Assembly: GCA_037447655.1 (NCBI GenBank)
Contig: JBBHKE010003373.1
Span: 102,001-166,000 of the forward strand
Length of the DNA stretch: 64,000 nt
Source of the DNA: Zygnema cylindricum
Lineage: Eukaryota > Streptophyta > Zygnematophyceae > Zygnematales > Zygnemataceae
Reading direction: 5' to 3'
Shown here: in pieces, positions 1 to 10,227 of the stretch
Position numbering within the stretch: position 1 is the first letter of the stretch
How the letters are laid out: each line of letters starts with the position of its first letter
Made by a program: the position numbers and the translations under genes
The notes under the pieces: generated by a model
Database searches by the model: none
What the model was told of the DNA's origin: nothing
Seen by the model: only the letters and a program-made list of their open reading frames with translations

Positions 1-153
1 GTCAGAAGTTTCAAAAGAATATTCAACCATTGCCGCCCAGTATGCATACTTTTGGCCATTGAAGATAGGAACTCTTGAAGAAAGGCTCATAACTTGTTGT
101 TCTACAACCACCTTTGCAGGTGGAGAGCCAGTTGTTGTAGTGGAAGTAGACAT
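1..153 (-). pseudogene. gag: gag N-terminus of a copia element cut by the window edge
   Basis: The minus strand reads 51 open codons from the ATG at 153-151 to the window edge. The product starts MSTSTTTTGSPP, continues VVVEQQVMSLSSRVPIFNG, and then QKYAYWAAMVEYSF, the same layout as the other copia Gag starts here (Ser/Thr/Pro-rich leader, QQV-M/T, PIF-G, YWA-MVE). Gag is the capsid-like structural protein of the retrotransposon particle. The first 59 nt lie inside the LTR and the primer-binding site is translated. The rest of the element lies left of the window, so its coding state cannot be judged. Confidence 0.75.
84..94 (-). other. Primer-binding site of the left-edge copia element
   Basis: Directly after the LTR end ...CAACA the minus strand reads AGTTATGAGCC. 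This resembles the complement of the anticodon arm of a Met tRNA (GGCUCAUAACU type). The same position in the other elements carries GGTTATGGGCCC-like sequence. Confidence 0.6.
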
Positions 154-1078
154 AAAATCAACAGAAGCTATCAAGTACCTTCTTCAACAGCCAACTTTCA
201 GCTGACATAGAATGTGATTGAAAGAGCCACTTAGCACCAAATTCAGCACAGTGTTACACCTTACAATAAATTGACAACTCACAAAGTTTCAGATCAATTG
301 ACCTACTCAACCATAAAAAATAGTCTCTGCAAGTTTCTTATAAACTGCCTTTAGAAAACTATGTTCCCAAGAGTTGATTCATAATTTTGACTAAGTCCTA
401 AACTATATACTCACAGTGAGTATCTACTTATCCATACTAAATATATTCCATATACTATGGTACTGTTATATGTTCTAACAAACTATCTAAACTGTACTTT
501 ACTGTTCCGTAAGTACTTTCCTAAATCCTATTTGCTACCTGCAGTAAATCTCCTAATGTAACTCTATTTTCTAATGCGCTAAACACCAAACATTTGTTTC
601 CCAAATATTTACAGATATCGTTCGTAAAGTAAATGTTGCCGGTGCTTAGTCAGCACTATTCACAACAGTCCAAATGTCTGTCGGTCAAATGGTACGAAAC
701 ATCCTGAGTTCGTACGGCGCACTCAGTAACTGTGGTCCCCACTTGAATTGCGTCTGTCGACTCGGTTTGCATCAATGATCCCTTACGCTCCTCTCCCAGA
801 TGTTCGGCTTAGTCTCTGTCCGTCCGACTCACTGAAATCGCCAGTATGATTAATGACACGTGGGTGTGGGTGTTGTTATCGCTACGGAATACATGCAATG
901 TCTTCAAATGTCAACACGTGTCCCTGCAGTCGCACAGTCGTACAGTACACTCTAGTGTCTACCTACTATTGCCATACTATTAGAGGTCAATAGTAAATCT
1001 GGCTTAGATGAAATATTCTAAGTCCTAAATCTCCCCTCACAGCCTTTTCTAGTAAACTAAAGATTTCCAAATTCAACA
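95..1078 (-). repeat. 5' LTR of the left-edge copia element
   Basis: On the minus strand it begins at 1078 (TGTTGAATTTGG) and ends ...GAACAACA at 95. The AAGTCCTA motif, shared with all other LTRs here, occurs twice, and the CTAAAGATTTCC end resembles the CTAAAGCTTTCC end of the solo LTR at 9148. The gag ATG is at 153-151. The right flank is not satellite, so no target duplication can be tested. Confidence 0.65.
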
Positions 1079-1886
1079 CCGTAAACCGCCAAATCGTCCA
1101 TTACGCGATGTTGTCTTTTTCCTCCGCCGTCCGATTAACATCGGCCTTAATTTATAGCCGTTAAAATACAAGCAAGACCTTTAGATGTGATTCTGTTTAC
1201 ATATATCTTTGTGATTGTGGTCCGATTGTCAATTATATGAACTTTCCTATTTAAGTAGCTATCGTACCCTATATACTTCCACACAGGTGCTAGGCTACAT
1301 GGTATCAACGTTATGCTATTCAGACGGACGGTAGGTACCAGGATCAAATCTTGGGTCCGTTAACCCTTTTGGTAAATTTAAACAAAAGACTACCTTCTGA
1401 CTCTAAGAGGAGCATAGGCAGCAATGGCTCTTGCTTCTTCTTCAGCCTCTTGTGATTACGACAAGTATGGGGGCTAGAGAGAGAAGTTAGAAGCAGGCTG
1501 CCTCTGCTTTTTCTTCGTCATTTTAGATTGCTTAAGAAACGTAAAAAATACATAAGAAAAACCTTTTTATTTCAACAATCTGAGCCATCAGTAGACATGA
1601 CAGCAGAAACAAACCCAAAGAGAAATGCCTAGTTGACTAGATCTATATTGTAAGATATGTAACTACAAATGAAAGAGGTCTTTCAACAAAACAACCATGT
1701 ACTACAAGCAAAACAAAGATAATAGAGCACAAAACACCTTAAACTGCACTTAGTGCTCTCATTTTCTTAACTCTTGTGTAAATGTACATTCTGTGTAGAA
1801 TTGATCAATCCTAATTGAACTAAATACCCAAAATACCTAGAAAACATCTAAAAGATCTAGAAAACGTATGTACATGGTTCACCTAA
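1079..1886. other. Unassigned sequence between two copia elements
   Basis: No gene, RNA or satellite unit is recognised. The segment separates two minus-strand elements. Part of 1580-1886 is loosely similar in layout to the missing end of the next LTR (a GTAGACATG string at about 1592), so a very diverged LTR end is possible. The short open frame at 1147-1347 has no recognisable domain. Confidence 0.4.
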
Positions 1887-2484
1887 AGTAATAGCACAAT
1901 TCACCCGACAACACTCAACATATAATACTCAAAAGTTTCCCAAAAACTGTCTGCAGTTTTACTACTTGGAAGTCTGGATACATGATATGTTCCGAGTCCT
2001 AAGTCTTATATTTGTGTTGAACTGGCAACACTAGTGTACTTGAGAGGTACGTCAAACCCTTAAGCTACCACTAATCTGTCAAGCTACCACTAAGCTACCA
2101 CTAAGCTACCACTGAGCTATCACTAAGCTACCACTGAGTTACCCACTAAGTTACCACTGAGTTCCCACTAAGTTGACTAGAATCGTATCTATCGCAGTTG
2201 CTCTATCCGGTACAGAATCACATTAAAAATATCAGACGTTGCGTTGTCCGTACGGACCATATCAAATATAATCGTGGTTGCCTTGTCCTGTCTGTGTTGC
2301 AGCTTCGCTGCTGCGCTACTCTGCTGCTACGCTGCTCTGCTCTATAGTAGCAGCTCTGCTGTATAGCAACTGCGGTGCTCTGTTGTATAGCAGCTGCACT
2401 GCTCTGTTTGTATAGAAGTTGCGCTGCTTTGTCTGTAAAGCAGCTGCGCTGCTGTGAGACTTAAAGCTTTCCGAAAAGACAACA
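1887..2484 (-). repeat. 3' LTR of element 1 (partial)
   Basis: The minus strand starts TGTTGTCTTTTCGG at 2484. It matches the LTR at 39299-40021 closely from 2484 down to about 1887, where similarity stops, leaving about 190 bp unmatched. It holds CTGCGCTGCTCTG-type repeats (2300-2460) and about ten copies of an 11-bp repeat AAGCTACCACT (2058-2172). On the minus strand an ATTATATTTGATATGG box near 2265 is a plausible TATA region. Confidence 0.75.
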
Positions 2485-2496
2485 CTCCCCTAAAGC
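2485..2496 (-). other. Polypurine tract of element 1
   Basis: The minus strand reads GCTTTAGGGGAG immediately before the LTR start TGTTG. This is the expected plus-strand primer position. Confidence 0.7.
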
Positions 2497-2644
2497 TTTA
2501 GACTCAGTATCCCGGCGTAGCTGCGGTGATAAACTAGCGCAGCATTGCAGCATAGCAATATAGCAATTAGAAAGTCACCCAGTCCCACTACCTCACAATG
2601 GTGGATTTATTGCAGAGTGGCAGTATAGCAGTGCAGCGATTCAA

Positions 2645-4215
2645 CTATTCACTTAATCCCACTGCGTCCCTACAATACTTCAGCTTAGGAGCAGGAAGGG
2701 CTTTAGTGAGCATATCAGCAATCATTTTTGCATCTGGCAAATAACATAATTTAAGCACTCTAGAGAACACTTTTTCTCTTACAAAGTGTAATCGTACATC
2801 CATGTGCTTGCTTTTGAAGTGATGACTCGGGTTAGAAGCAATGGCAATGGCAGCCTGGTTAACACACCAGATCACCTGTGGACCAACTTGCATGTATCCT
2901 AGTTCTTGTAATATGGATTTTACCCATAAGAGTTCTTTGAGGGCCGAGCTTGCTGCCATATATTCCGACTCTATTGTCGACTTTGCTGTAACCTTTTGGA
3001 GTTTGCTCTCCAACAGCAAGTACCGTTCCCAATTTGTCGAACGAATCCCGTGGTGGATTTCCGGCTTGGCATGTCGCCATAGCTTGCATCACTCCATGTT
3101 TGCAGCTTGACTTCTCCTCCGCCTAAAATGAGTTTGAGGTCTTTAGTTCTTGCCAAATATCTTAAGACTCTCCTAGCTGAATCAAAATCAGTTTTTCTTG
3201 AATTTTCTAGACTCTTGCTCAGTACCCCGATAGCTGCAGCAATGTCAGGACGGGTATAGTTCATGAAATATATTAAGCTTCCTACTATCTGTCTATAAGG
3301 TATTATTGTCATAGGATCATTCTCCCTTGACTCTAAATACTCGCTCACAATGACACTTGGTTTTGTCTCTTCTCCCTCTAACTTCTGCCAAAAATCCATT
3401 GGAGTTAAACATCGTTTTGCCCCCCGCATTCTGTACTCATCTAACATGTTTCCAATGGCCTCTTTTTGCGTCAATTTTATTATTTTCTTATTTTTGTCCC
3501 TCTCTACCTGGATACCCAAAATATATTTTGCCTCACCGAGGTCTTTCATCTCGAACCGTGAGTTTAGAGCAAATTTGATTTTGTTAATTTTAGCCATTGA
3601 TTTGCTAATTAATAGCAAATCATCTGCATATAATGCTATATACACTATCCCATTTTCACCTTTTAGAACATAGATTGAGTGATCAGAACTTATCCTTTGA
3701 AATCCTAGACTAGTCAAGAATTCACCAAGCTTTATACTCCACTATCTGGGGGCCTGTTTTAGGCCGTACAAAGATTTTAGCAACTTGCATACTAAGTGCT
3801 CTTTTCCTGGTTCCACATACTTTTCAGGCTGCTGCATGTAAATGGTCTCTTCTAGTTCTCCATGCAAAAAGGCCGTTTTTACATCCATCTGATGAATTTC
3901 CATATCTTCTATAGCAGCTAGGGACAGCAAAATCCTAACTGTTGGAAATCTTACAACCGGAGAAAATGTTTCTTCAAAATCGATTCCTTCCTTTTTATTG
4001 TACCCCTTCGCCACAAGTCTGGCCTTATAGCGTTCAATGGTGTTATCGAGATTTAGCTTCACCTTGAATACCCATTTGCTGCCGATCGCTTTTCGGTCTG
4101 GAGGAAGGTCCACAAGCTCCCATGCTTGAGCTTCCATGATCGACTTCATTTCGTCGTTTGCCGCCTCAATCCAGTGATTCCACTCTAGTGATGAGAAGGC
4201 CTCTTGGATGGTCAA
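2645..4215 (-). pseudogene. pol: RT and RNase H region of element 1, broken
   Basis: The minus strand encodes a copia reverse transcriptase (4215 to about 3250) then RNase H (to 2645). Visible landmarks are [78 protein letters not shown] and the C-terminal FKSKHMDVRLHFVREK. Breaks: a TAG after QAPR near 3741, and a frameshift near 2971-3019 inside RNase H after GNGTCCW. The catalytic YVDD box reads YADD (3619-3633); Ala is unusual there, so activity is doubtful apart from the stops. Q-to-K and other changes separate it from the 40182-42014 copy. Confidence 0.85.
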
Positions 4216-5298
4216 GGGCTCCCTTGAGACTGCCGAGTAGGCAAAGTGAAAGTTTGCTTGCAGGCGGTTTCTTCATCTTCTTCCCCCCGGAAATTCTGAG
4301 GCTGAGATCGTCAGATGCCGCGCATTGCGCTGATTGCGCTGTTTGCGATCCGTGTGTTCCTGATTGCGCTGGTTGCGATCCGTGTGTATTGAGTGTTGTT
4401 GGTCCGTCTGGACCCGAAGTTGGTGAGGAACTTGGAGAGAGTCTGACTCCGGAGTTATAACCGGAGTATGTGGAATCTGCGGGACAATTTCTTGCATGCA
4501 ATCTAAGATGACATACTCCTGTACTTTTTGTTGCTGTTGCTGCTCTGTCATTTGAAATAAATCTATGGAGTCTAGTTCATCTTTAACAATGATGTTTCTA
4601 GTTATAACTATTTTCTACCTTTCAAACACAAAGACTCTATAACCTTTTAAGTGATCATCATATCCTTACAGAATACCCGATAATCCTTGCGGTTCCATTT
4701 TCCATCTATTTGTAGACTTATCCAAAACAAAGCATTGACTACCAAAAACTTTGAAATGGCTAACATCTGGTTTGCTACCTGTCCAAATCTCGTAAGGAGT
4801 TGTTTCTACCGATCTTGATCCTATCCTATTTTTATTATAAACTGCACAATTTAGAGCCTCAGCCCAGAATTTCGGATCCACATTTTTATCTGCGAGCATA
4901 GACCTAGAGCTTTCCGTGAGAGTTCTATTCAGTCTTTCCGACACCCCATTTTGTTTTGGTGAATATGGAACAGTCAATAGATGACTAGTGCCTTCCTCGA
5001 GTAAAAAGGTTTCAAATTCTTTCGATGTATATTCACCACCATTGTCCGATCTGAGCTGCAAAATAGATGATTTATGAAGTTTTTCAGCCCATGCTTTATA
5101 GTGTTTGAAGTGATCAAACACTTCACTCTTCTCCTTCATGAAGTAAACTTTTGTAAACCTGGAGAAATCATCTGTGAAGGTGACCATATATTTCATCCCT
5201 CTGGCAAAAGGAACCTTCGCCGAACGAAAGACATCCAAATGAATTCGTTGTAAAAGTTTCGTTGACCGATGCTCAGACTCCTTAGGAAATGGCAATCT
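4216..5298 (-). pseudogene. pol: Integrase core and integrase-RT linker of element 1, broken
   Basis: From 5298 to 4666 the minus strand encodes the copia integrase core: IHLDVF (first catalytic Asp), LRSDNGGEYTSKEF (second Asp) and PKQNGVSERLNRT (Glu), then the conserved WTGSKPDVSHFKVFGSQC. The downstream linker (4551-4216) is Gln-rich and low-complexity, with near-repeats of a HTDRNQRNQ type, and ends in the EFPGG motif that precedes RT in these elements. A frame break separates it from the integrase ORF. Upstream, the GAG-pre-integrase HHCC part is lost through the deletion at about 5298. Confidence 0.8.
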
Positions 5299-5978
5299 AC
5301 AATAAAAGCATGCATTGTTGGATTGTCTATTTCCACCTTGATTAAACTGTCTGCACTGATTATACTAATTCCTTAGCTGATTAAACTGTCTTTTTCTCTC
5401 AAAGTCTGAATTAAAAGCCTCTACTTGCTCAACATTGAGAATATTAGATGTAGCTTCCTCCTCTAGTAAAATATTGATGGCTAACTGTAAAGTCCATCTG
5501 GCTTTATCTTTTTGTTTGAGCATGTCAGATGCTCCTTTCATACTACGAGGGAGACCCCTCATGAGCAATGCGGCCTGTTGAAAAGGAGGAAACACCCCAC
5601 CTACAGAAGCATGTGCATCTACAAGGATACGAAATTTGTTAGGTTATTTAGTCATTGTACCGCCAATGTACTTATAGTCCCAAATTTTTCCAGCTTATAA
5701 AAGCTCTCCCTGGACATTGGCCTTTTCATAATCACCTTTAAGAGATTTCCAGATATCAATTGTTTTTTTCATCTTTATCTGAGACATAGCTAAGTCCTCA
5801 GATATACAAAATTTCAGAATAGAGCGAGCTTGCGTATTTTTCTTAGACCATGACGGATCAGATTCATCCAGCGAACCATCTAATATATCCAAAAGATTGA
5901 CATTTTCAAAATGTATTTCCACCATATCCGCCCAGTAAACATACTTATCCCCGGAAAAGATAGGAATTATTGATGACA

Positions 5979-5989
5979 GGTCCATAACC
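5979..5989 (-). other. Primer-binding site of element 1
   Basis: The minus strand reads GGTTATGGACC directly after the LTR end CAACA. It matches GGTTATGGGCC, the complement of the initiator tRNA-Met anticodon arm, with one mismatch. Confidence 0.65.
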
Positions 5990-6023
5990 TGTTGTTCTAC
6001 AACCACTGTTGTTCTACAACCAC
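5990..6023. repeat. 17-bp tandem duplication at the LTR/gag boundary
   Basis: Two perfect copies of TGTTGTTCTACAACCAC (5990-6006 and 6007-6023) duplicate the terminal 17 bp of the LTR. Since this segment codes for Gag residues, the extra 17 bp shifts the gag frame. Confidence 0.85.
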
Positions 6024-6716
6024 TAGTGCAGGTGGAGGAGCAACAGTAGTAGTAGAAGTAGACATGATACACTCTCAGAAGCTATCAAGAATCCTTCCAA
6101 ACAACTGTTCTTAAGTGCTCACTAATTCTTATACAAGCATCCAAACCTCACAAAACTCTATCAAAATATAGAGTTAGCATAAACATGATAACTCCTAAAG
6201 TTATAACAATTGACAACCTCAAGATATACTATTTGAAGTTTCCCAAAGCGGTACTAACACTGAAGTGGATACATGATATGTTCGAGTCCAAGTCTTTACT
6301 TGGTTGAACTGCAACTCTAGTGTGCCTTGATTAAGCAAAACCACTGGCTACCATCTTCGCTACCATCTACAATTAAGCTACGGAAGCACTGGCTACCCGA
6401 GCTACCCACTAAGTTGCCACCGAGTTCCAACTAAGTTACGTAATCGATTATCCTAGCTGCTCTATCTTTACGAATCACATTGAAAAACGACTTGCTTGGT
6501 CCGTATGGGCCATATCAAATATAATCGGGTTTCGCCCACCGAGCGTTTTGCCGCCGCTACGCTTAGCATAAAGCGCCTACCTCTTTAATATAATGCTCTC
6601 GTCGTGATAGTAGTATTGTCGGATAGTGTCTCGTTTTGTTGTATAGCGTGCTTGTTGCATCAGATAAGAAATTTACGCTTATATAAACGCCAATTCAATT
6701 TTGCAAAAAAGATAAC
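5990..6716 (-). repeat. 5' LTR of element 1, strongly diverged
   Basis: It runs from about 6716 (TGTTATCTTTTTTGC) to ...GAACAACA at 5990. The gag-proximal half matches the other family-B LTRs well. The U3 half (6200-6716) is much altered: the 11-bp AGTGGTAGCTT repeats are degenerate and the CTGCGCTG tracts are largely lost. The satellite starts at once after it. Confidence 0.7.
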
Positions 6717-8307
6717 AATTGTTACGTAACACAAACAATACCAATAATCGTTAAGAAAATTCAAGTATTAACGTATAAATAGAATCATACCTAACTTAAC
6801 AATAACAACACTAACAAAATTGTTATTCAAATTTCTAAACCTATAGCTAACAAAATTGTTATCTAACTGGATTGTTCGCTAACAATGTTATCTAAATTAC
6901 ATGAACAATTAGCGCTAATAAGAATCGTTACCTAACTTACAAAAACTGTTGGCGACAACAAGATTTGTTATCTAACTTACACAAACTGTTAGTGCTAACA
7001 GGAATTGTTACCTAACTTACACAAACTGTTAGCGCTAACAGGAATTGTTACCTAACTTACACAACTGTTAGCAATAACAAGAATTGTTACCTAACTCATA
7101 CAAACTTTTAGCGCTAACAGGAATTGTTATCTAAATTACAGAAACTGTTGGCACAAACAGGAATCGTTACCTAACTTACACAAACTGTTATCACTAACAA
7201 GAATTGTTTCCTAAGTTACACAAACTTTTAGCGATAACAAGGATTGTTATCTAACTTACACCAACTGTTAGCGTTAACAAAAATTGTTACGTAACTTACA
7301 CAAACTATTAGCAAGAATTGTTATCAAAATTACACAAACTGTTATCGCAAATAGGAATTGTTACCTATCTTACTCAAACTATTAGTTCGAACAGGAATTG
7401 CTATCTTAATTACACAAATTATAAGCACTAACAGGAATTGTTATCTAAGTTACACAAACTATTAGTGATAACGAGATTTGTTATCTAACTTATAACAACT
7501 GTTAGCGCTAATAGGAAATGTTACCTAACTTACACAAACTGTTAGTGCTAACAGGAATTGTTATTTTATTGACACAAACTCTTAGCGCTAACAGGAATTG
7601 TTACCTAACTTACACAAACAGTTAGCGCTTATAAGAATTGTTAACTAACTTACACAAATTGTTTGCGCTAACAAAAATCTTTACATAACTTTCACCAATT
7701 GTTAGCGCTAACAAGAATTATTACCCTACTTACACAAACTATTAGCGCTAACAGGAATTTTTACCTAACTTACACAAACTTTTAGCGATAACAAGAATTA
7801 TTACCTAACTTACACAAACTGTTAGCGTTAACAAGAAATTTTACGATACTTACATAAATAGTTAGCCCTAACACAAATTGTTACCTAACTTACGCAAACT
7901 GTTAGCGCTAACAAGAGTTGTTACCTAACTTCTCAAACTGTTAGCGCTAAAAAGAATTGTTACCTCACTCACACAAACTATTTGCGCTATCAGGAATTGT
8001 TATCTGAATTACACAAACTGTTAGCGCTAAGTGGAGTTGTTACCTAACTTACATAAAAGTTATTGTTAACAAAAATTGTTACCTAACTTACACAAACTGT
8101 TAGTGCTTACTGGAATCGTTACCTAACTTACACAGAGTGATATAGGTAACAGGAATTGTTACCTAACTTACACAAACTACTAGCGCTAAGAGGAATTGTT
8201 ATCTAAATTACGAAAAATGATAGCGCTAACAAAAATAGTTATCTAACTTACACTATCTGTAAGTGCTAATAAGAATTGTTACCTTACTTACACAAACTGG
8301 TAGCGCT
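6717..8307. repeat. 40-bp satellite, block 1
   Basis: Tandem units of about 40 bp. Each holds GTTAGCGCTAAC followed about 8 bp later by GTTACCTAAC, with TTACACAAACT as spacer. Units nearest element 1 (6717-6900) are the most degenerate; regular periodicity starts near 6900. No genes. Confidence 0.95.
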
Positions 8308-9148
8308 TGTTGTTCTAAAACAACAGCCGGAACCGAAGACGATGAGGATGCCGGTGTAGTCATCTCGGAACCAAACCAAGCAAGAAACTTTCACAAAAAC
8401 CGGTCTGAAAAACAGCAACTTCAACAGTTGATAAAACCCAAACCAGAGACACAATAGCTCTGCAAATCTACCACAAAGTATATTATATCAGGATGAACAC
8501 ACACACAAAATTACAAGTAATTTTGCCAACAGATCTGTGAGATATTCACAGATGAAAATGCCAAAAACAGGCTGTACAGTTTTTGACTTCAAAATGTTTA
8601 TACCTTCAAAGTTATCTAAGTCCTACTAATATACACTGAAGCGTATGCTGCTGAACGTACAGAGGCATACCAGCCGTACAATAATTACCTACGGCTCAAA
8701 CCGAACAAGGTACGTCACACAAAAAAATTCCTTTACTAATCAACTACCCACACAAAGACAAAAAATCTACTTAACTAGATATTTACAAGGGAGTAGAATT
8801 CTATATGCCACGTCATTTGTCGTGTATGGGGTTCACACGGACCAGCATTTGTCGGCGGTCTCCCTTAGCCGCGTACATATCACATTCGGCACCGTAGACA
8901 AATCTCCATGTGCCATTTTGTCCTCAAGTATATCTATGCACAAACAATCGGATATTCTAGAGTGTCTTCTTTCTTCTAGTGACTTGTGTCTTGGGAGTGT
9001 ATACAAAGGTGTACTCCCTACCGATCTAGTGGAACATCAATTCTGGTGTGTAATAAAACCAACTTACAACCAAACATATGCTAAGTGGTGAAACTCTCTC
9101 TCCCTCACAATCGAGGCATAAAGAGGACTAAAGCTTTCCAAAACAACA
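8308..9148 (-). mobile_element. Solo copia LTR inserted in satellite
   Basis: 841 bp, minus orientation: starts TGTTGTTTTGG at 9148 and ends ...GAACAACA at 8308. The flanks are the 5-bp duplication GCGCT (8303-8307 and 9149-9153), both within satellite palindromes, which fixes both ends. The last about 60 nt encode a Gag start, MTTPASSSSVPAVVLEQQ, that runs into satellite, so only the LTR remains, as expected after LTR-LTR recombination. The 148-codon open frame at 8645-9091 on the other strand is treated as chance. Confidence 0.9.
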
Positions 9149-9414
9149 GCGCTAACAAGAATTATTATCTAACTTAGACAAACTGTTAGGGCTCAATGGA
9201 TTTGTTACCTATATTACACAAACCATAAGCAATAATAAGAATTGTTATATATATTACACAAACTAATAACGCTAACAATAACTGTTACCTAAATTACACA
9301 ATCTATTAGCGATAACCAGAATTGTTATATAACTTACATCAACTGTGAGTGCTAACAGGAATCGTTATCTATCTTACTCAAACTATTAGTGATAATAAGA
9401 ATTGTTATCTAAAT

Positions 9415-10227
9415 TACCCAAACTGTTAGCGTTAACAGGAATTGTTACCTAACTTACACAAGCTGTTAGCGTTACCAAAAATTGTTATCTAAATTACCCG
9501 AACTGTTAGAGCCAACAGGAATTGTTACCTTACTTACACAAACAGTTAGCGCTAACAAGAATTGTTACGTAAATAACACAAACTGCTAGCGCTAATAGGA
9601 ATTATTATCTAATTTACACAAATTGTTAGCGCTAACAATAAGTGTCACCTAACTTACACAAACTGTTAGCGCTAACAAGAATTCTTACCTAACTTACACA
9701 AATTGTTAGTGCTAACTAGAATTGTTACCTAACTTACACAAACTAGGAATTGTCACCTAACTTACACAAACTGTTAGCGCTAACAAGAATTGTTACCTTA
9801 TTTACAAAAACTGTTAATCCTATCAATCAATGTTATCTAAATTACACAAAGTGTTAGCGGTAACAAGAACTATTATCTTATTTACAAAAGCTATTAGCGT
9901 TAACTGGAATTGTTACCTAACTTACACAAACTAATTGCGCTAAAAGGAATTGTTACGTAACTTACACAAATTGTTAGCGATAATAGGAAATGTTATCTAA
10001 ATTACCCAAACTGTTAGCGTTAACAGGAATTGTTACCTAACTTACACAAACTGTTAGCGTTACCAAAAATTGTTATCTAATTACCCGAAATGTTAGAGCC
10101 AACAGGAATTGTTACCTTACTTACACAAACAGTTAGCGCTAACAAGAATTGTTACGTAAATAACACAAACTGTTAGCGCTAATAGGAATTGTTATCTAAA
10201 TTACACAAATTGTTACCGCTAACAAGA
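9415..10227. repeat. Duplicated satellite segment, offset about 587 bp
   Basis: A run of rare variant units (TTACCCAAAC, GTTACCAAAAATTG, TTACCCGAA, AGAGCCAACAGG, GTTACGTAAATAAC) occurs in the same order at about 9415-9640 and about 10002-10227. Confidence 0.8.

Larger units (their letters stand above)
5299..6065 (-). pseudogene. gag: gag of element 1, broken
   Basis: Starting at the ATG at 6065-6063 (MSTSTTTVAPPPALVVEQQ), the minus strand encodes a copia Gag: YWADMVEIHFEN, SEDLAMSQIKMKKTIDIW, then MRGLPRSMKGASDM and LAINILLEEEATSN, then a Q/N-rich stretch. The zinc knuckle starts NNACFYC but stops there because the following sequence to mid-integrase is deleted. A 17-bp duplication just after the start shifts the frame; further stops lie near 5693, 5640 and 5365. 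Start choice follows family members. Confidence 0.8.
1887..6716 (-). mobile_element. Element 1: decayed family-B Ty1/copia retrotransposon
   Basis: In minus orientation the order is LTR (6716-5990), PBS, gag, integrase, RT, RNase H, purine tract, LTR (2484 to about 1887). Domain order integrase before RT places it in Ty1/copia. It is closely related to the nested element at 39299-44094, which serves as reference for its breaks: a deletion of about 0.8 kb removes protease and most of the GAG-pre-integrase domain (junction near 5298), a 17-bp duplication sits at the LTR/gag boundary, and several stops and frameshifts occur. The right flank is satellite. The left LTR end is missing or too diverged, so no target duplication can be shown. 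Confidence 0.85.

Noticed and set aside
1580-1886. Diverged remainder of the element 1 3' LTR
   Set aside because: Only loose resemblance in layout (a GTAGACATG string); no LTR tip TGTTG and no target duplication could be placed.
3350-3673. Plus-strand ORFs over element 1 pol
   Set aside because: Antisense shadows of the RT/RNase H coding frame.
8645-9091. 148-codon ORF on the plus strand
   Set aside because: It lies entirely inside a minus-oriented solo LTR whose ends are fixed by a target duplication, and has no recognisable domain.
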